Source: Pseudovibrio ascidiaceicola
GTDB taxonomy: Bacteria; Pseudomonadota; Alphaproteobacteria; Rhizobiales; Stappiaceae
Direction of reading: 5' to 3'
Length of the DNA: 64,000 nt
NCBI RefSeq assembly: GCF_900114245.1
Contig: NZ_FOSK01000008.1
Location: 162,994-226,993, forward strand
The notes beneath the pieces were generated by a model. It had not been told where the DNA came from and did not search any database. It saw nothing but the letters and a program-made list of their open reading frames with translations. The translations under genes were made by a program, and so were the position numbers. The first letter of the stretch is position 1, and every line of letters begins with the position of its first letter. This document shows, piece by piece, positions 62,422 to 64,000 of this stretch.

Positions 62422-63540
62422 TCAGAACTTTAGCTCATCTGCGGCTTCGGATTTGCTTTGGAAGATACCGGTTTGCTCTTCCTCTGCTTGTTGAATTGGG
62501 TGGCCGTCGTAGAGGGTGATACGCATGGATTTGAGGTTGCGGGTGCCTTCCAGTTCGATGGCGTAGAAGTTGCGGCAGTTTTCGGTGAGCGTCAGAAGCG
62601 TTTCAGGATCGGATGGGTTGGCTTCTGTTGGTGCTAACAAGCTGCTTCCATCGCCTGCGTATTGCTCCAAGCAGGTTTTAGAGCTGGATGTTGCCATCTT
62701 TTTGAAGCGGGTGAGGTTTGGGTAGGCCTCTGCTAGCTTTGTGAGGACTGCAGACCTTGGGGCGGCGGTCTTGAATGTTACAGTGCGGCTCACTCCATAG
62801 ATGACGTTTCCAACCTTATTGACGCTGACAGTTTCTTCGAGGTTTTTGGTGGCTTTCTTGCAGATGGTCAGTCCGGTTGTCTCTACACACTCTTCATAGC
62901 CTTCTGTTTTTAAGAAGCCCGCGGTTTCGTCACTGCGCATGCCAGTGATCAGTCCGTAAATGTTGGGTGGATTTTTAGGGTCCAGAGCAAGCTTGTTTTC
63001 TTTTGGGATTCTGACCGTTGCTTTTTCTGCCTCAGAGTACCCACCGGGATTGGATTGGGGCAGAGGTGGTTGAGCTGGTGTTGGCTGCGCCTGATCGATC
63101 TGGGTCTTCTGATAGCGCTTCTTTTGCGTGCGGGTGTAAAGCTCTTCTAACTGAGACTGTGTGAGCCGCCCAGTTGCCACGTAACCAAGTGTGCTTTGAA
63201 ACCTGCCTATTGCGCGCAAGGTGCGCTTACCAGCTACGCCGTCAGGGAAGCCGGCGTTGTAGCCCAGCAGGTTCAGGCGATACTGGACGTCTTTCAACTG
63301 AATGCGGCTGAGAGCCACTGTTTGTTGAGTTGGGATGCGGGGAATGCTGCGCGCCTGCTGCGATTGAGCGGTGACGACATGCGGTGGTGGTTGTTGAGCT
63401 GCGGTGTGATCAATGATCGTGTTTCCGATCGCTCTTACACCAAGCCCGATGATGAAGTCCCCTGTATCAGCCTGGGTGGATGAGGGGATTGCGACAGCTG
63501 TCGTTGCTGCAAGAGCAAGCGCTTTGAAAAATGTGCCCAT
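62422..63540 (-). CDS. Secreted peptidoglycan-binding-like protein, paralog 2
   Basis: 372 residues. A signal peptide (ALALAATTAVAIPSSTQA) precedes DTGDFIIGLGVRAIGNTI, which matches the FGLGAGIIGSAI segment of paralog 1. A PG_binding_1-type domain follows: LGYNAGFPDGVAGKRTLRAI (about 92-130), then a Pro/Gln linker and a C-terminal domain with cysteines in GYEECVET, TICKKA, KTCLEQ and ENCRNF. The C-terminal domain aligns with paralog 1 along about 120 residues (for example VIYGVSRTVTFKTAAPRSAV). Four Cys positions are shared. The function is unknown. Confidence 0.75.
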   Translation of the reverse strand: MGTFFKALALAATTAVAIPSSTQADTGDFIIGLGVRAIGNTIIDHTAAQQPPPHVVTAQSQQARSIPRIPTQQTVALSRIQLKDVQYRLNLLGYNAGFPDGVAGKRTLRAIGRFQSTLGYVATGRLTQSQLEELYTRTQKKRYQKTQIDQAQPTPAQPPLPQSNPGGYSEAEKATVRIPKENKLALDPKNPPNIYGLITGMRSDETAGFLKTEGYEECVETTGLTICKKATKNLEETVSVNKVGNVIYGVSRTVTFKTAAPRSAVLTKLAEAYPNLTRFKKMATSSSKTCLEQYAGDGSSLLAPTEANPSDPETLLTLTENCRNFYAIELEGTRNLKSMRITLYDGHPIQQAEEEQTGIFQSKSEAADELKF

Positions 63541-63855
63541 AAAACCGGTCCTTGAAATGAAATGGACTGTCGACTTTTTTGTATTTTGATTGAGATGATT
63601 GTTCCTGAGTTTATCGCAGGAGCCGCCCCAAGCTAAGTAGAATTACGAGATTTGACTTTTTTGAGGCGGTTTTCAAATTTTCATTGATGGCGAATAAGAT
63701 ATTTTTCAGGGCTAGCCAAAAAGTCCTTGAGTCCAGAAGGGGATAAAATGGGTGATACGCAGTCCTGTTTTCCACATCTGAACGCATTTCGAGGCCGATT
63801 TTCACAGTGAAAACAAGTTATTCAGGAAAAACTCGCAAAGTCGATCCAACTTCGC
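63541..63855. other. Intergenic region upstream of paralog 2
   Basis: About 315 bp of AT-rich sequence with no supported gene. It should hold the promoter of the minus-strand gene at 62422; no clear pair is seen. Confidence 0.4.
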
Positions 63856-63884
63856 TTGACTTGGACCCGCCCCCGCCGTAAATC
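63856..63884 (+). promoter_or_regulatory. Sigma-70 promoter of tRNA-Asp
   Basis: TTGACT (63856-63861), 17-base spacer, TAAATC (63879-63884) and a GC-rich discriminator, 37 bases before the tRNA. Confidence 0.8.
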
Positions 63885-63920
63885 AGCGCCACCAACAACG
63901 ACACAACGTTGCTGACCCAA

Positions 63921-63997
63921 GCGGGTGTAGCTCAGTTGGTTAGAGTGCCGGCCTGTCACGCCGGAGGTCGCGGGTTCGAGTCCCGTCACTCGCGCCA
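63921..63997 (+). tRNA. tRNA-Asp (GTC)
   Basis: 77-nt cloverleaf: acceptor GCGGGTG/CACTCGC, anticodon stem CCGGC/GCCGG around CTGTCAC (anticodon GUC), T-arm CGGG-TTCGAGT, encoded CCA. Confidence 0.97.
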
Positions 63998-64000
63998 CTT

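Overview
The window is a stretch of chromosome from an alphaproteobacterium, most likely a marine member of the Hyphomicrobiales close to Pseudovibrio or the Stappiaceae. I infer this from gene order and protein character: popZ-valS, a PIMT-like gene before tolC, an accB-accC-aat operon, glnB-glnA with a PII protein, RNase E with a split S1 domain, an HU gene after lon, and alkB plus cobalamin genes. GC content looks moderate (roughly 50%). No rRNA operon, insertion sequence, integrase, prophage or CRISPR array is visible. No database search was possible, so taxonomy is an inference.

Layout. 1-4885: the 5' part of cobD and all of cobC (cobalamin synthesis), the alkane hydroxylase gene alkB, an orphan protein with a PD-(D/E)XK-like motif, and a PhyH-family dioxygenase. 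4973-14695: tRNA-Cys, a PIMT-like gene, tolC, popZ, valS, an MscS-family channel gene and a DUF2155 gene. 14709-20057: aat, accC and accB, then a DsbA-like oxidoreductase and an M48 peptidase. 20225-38983: an aminotransferase, rne, amiC, mrcA, prfB (with an intact programmed +1 frameshift), an M23 peptidase, a DUF455 gene, bcp, a 1057-residue AsmA/DUF3971-like protein, a methyltransferase gene and tyrS. Several of these build or remodel the envelope (amiC, mrcA, the M23 protein, the AsmA-like protein, MscS, TolC).

38984-50227 is the most accessory part. It holds a small VOC gene with a perfect 12-bp inverted repeat over its ribosome-binding site, an 860-bp gene-poor block with several hairpins, a sulfotransferase-like gene, and glnA-glnB with a sigma-54 promoter. 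Between glnB and nnr lies the most unusual locus: a CesT-like (type III secretion class I) chaperone, followed on the same strand by two related serine/threonine kinases with disordered N-termini. The second kinase carries six tandem acidic repeats with an RF-x-V-S-x-V core. I read this as a chaperone/effector-kinase cassette; no secretion apparatus is in the window.

50432-57959 is a proteostasis block: tRNA-Leu, tig, clpP, clpX, lon and hupB. Trigger factor, ClpXP and Lon form the usual folding/degradation cluster, each transcript ending in a clear terminator. 58216-63997 has two identical tandem tRNA-Val genes, a small membrane protein, then three secreted proteins of unknown function on the minus strand (two paralogous peptidoglycan-binding-like proteins around a probable beta-propeller protein), and finally tRNA-Asp with a strong promoter.
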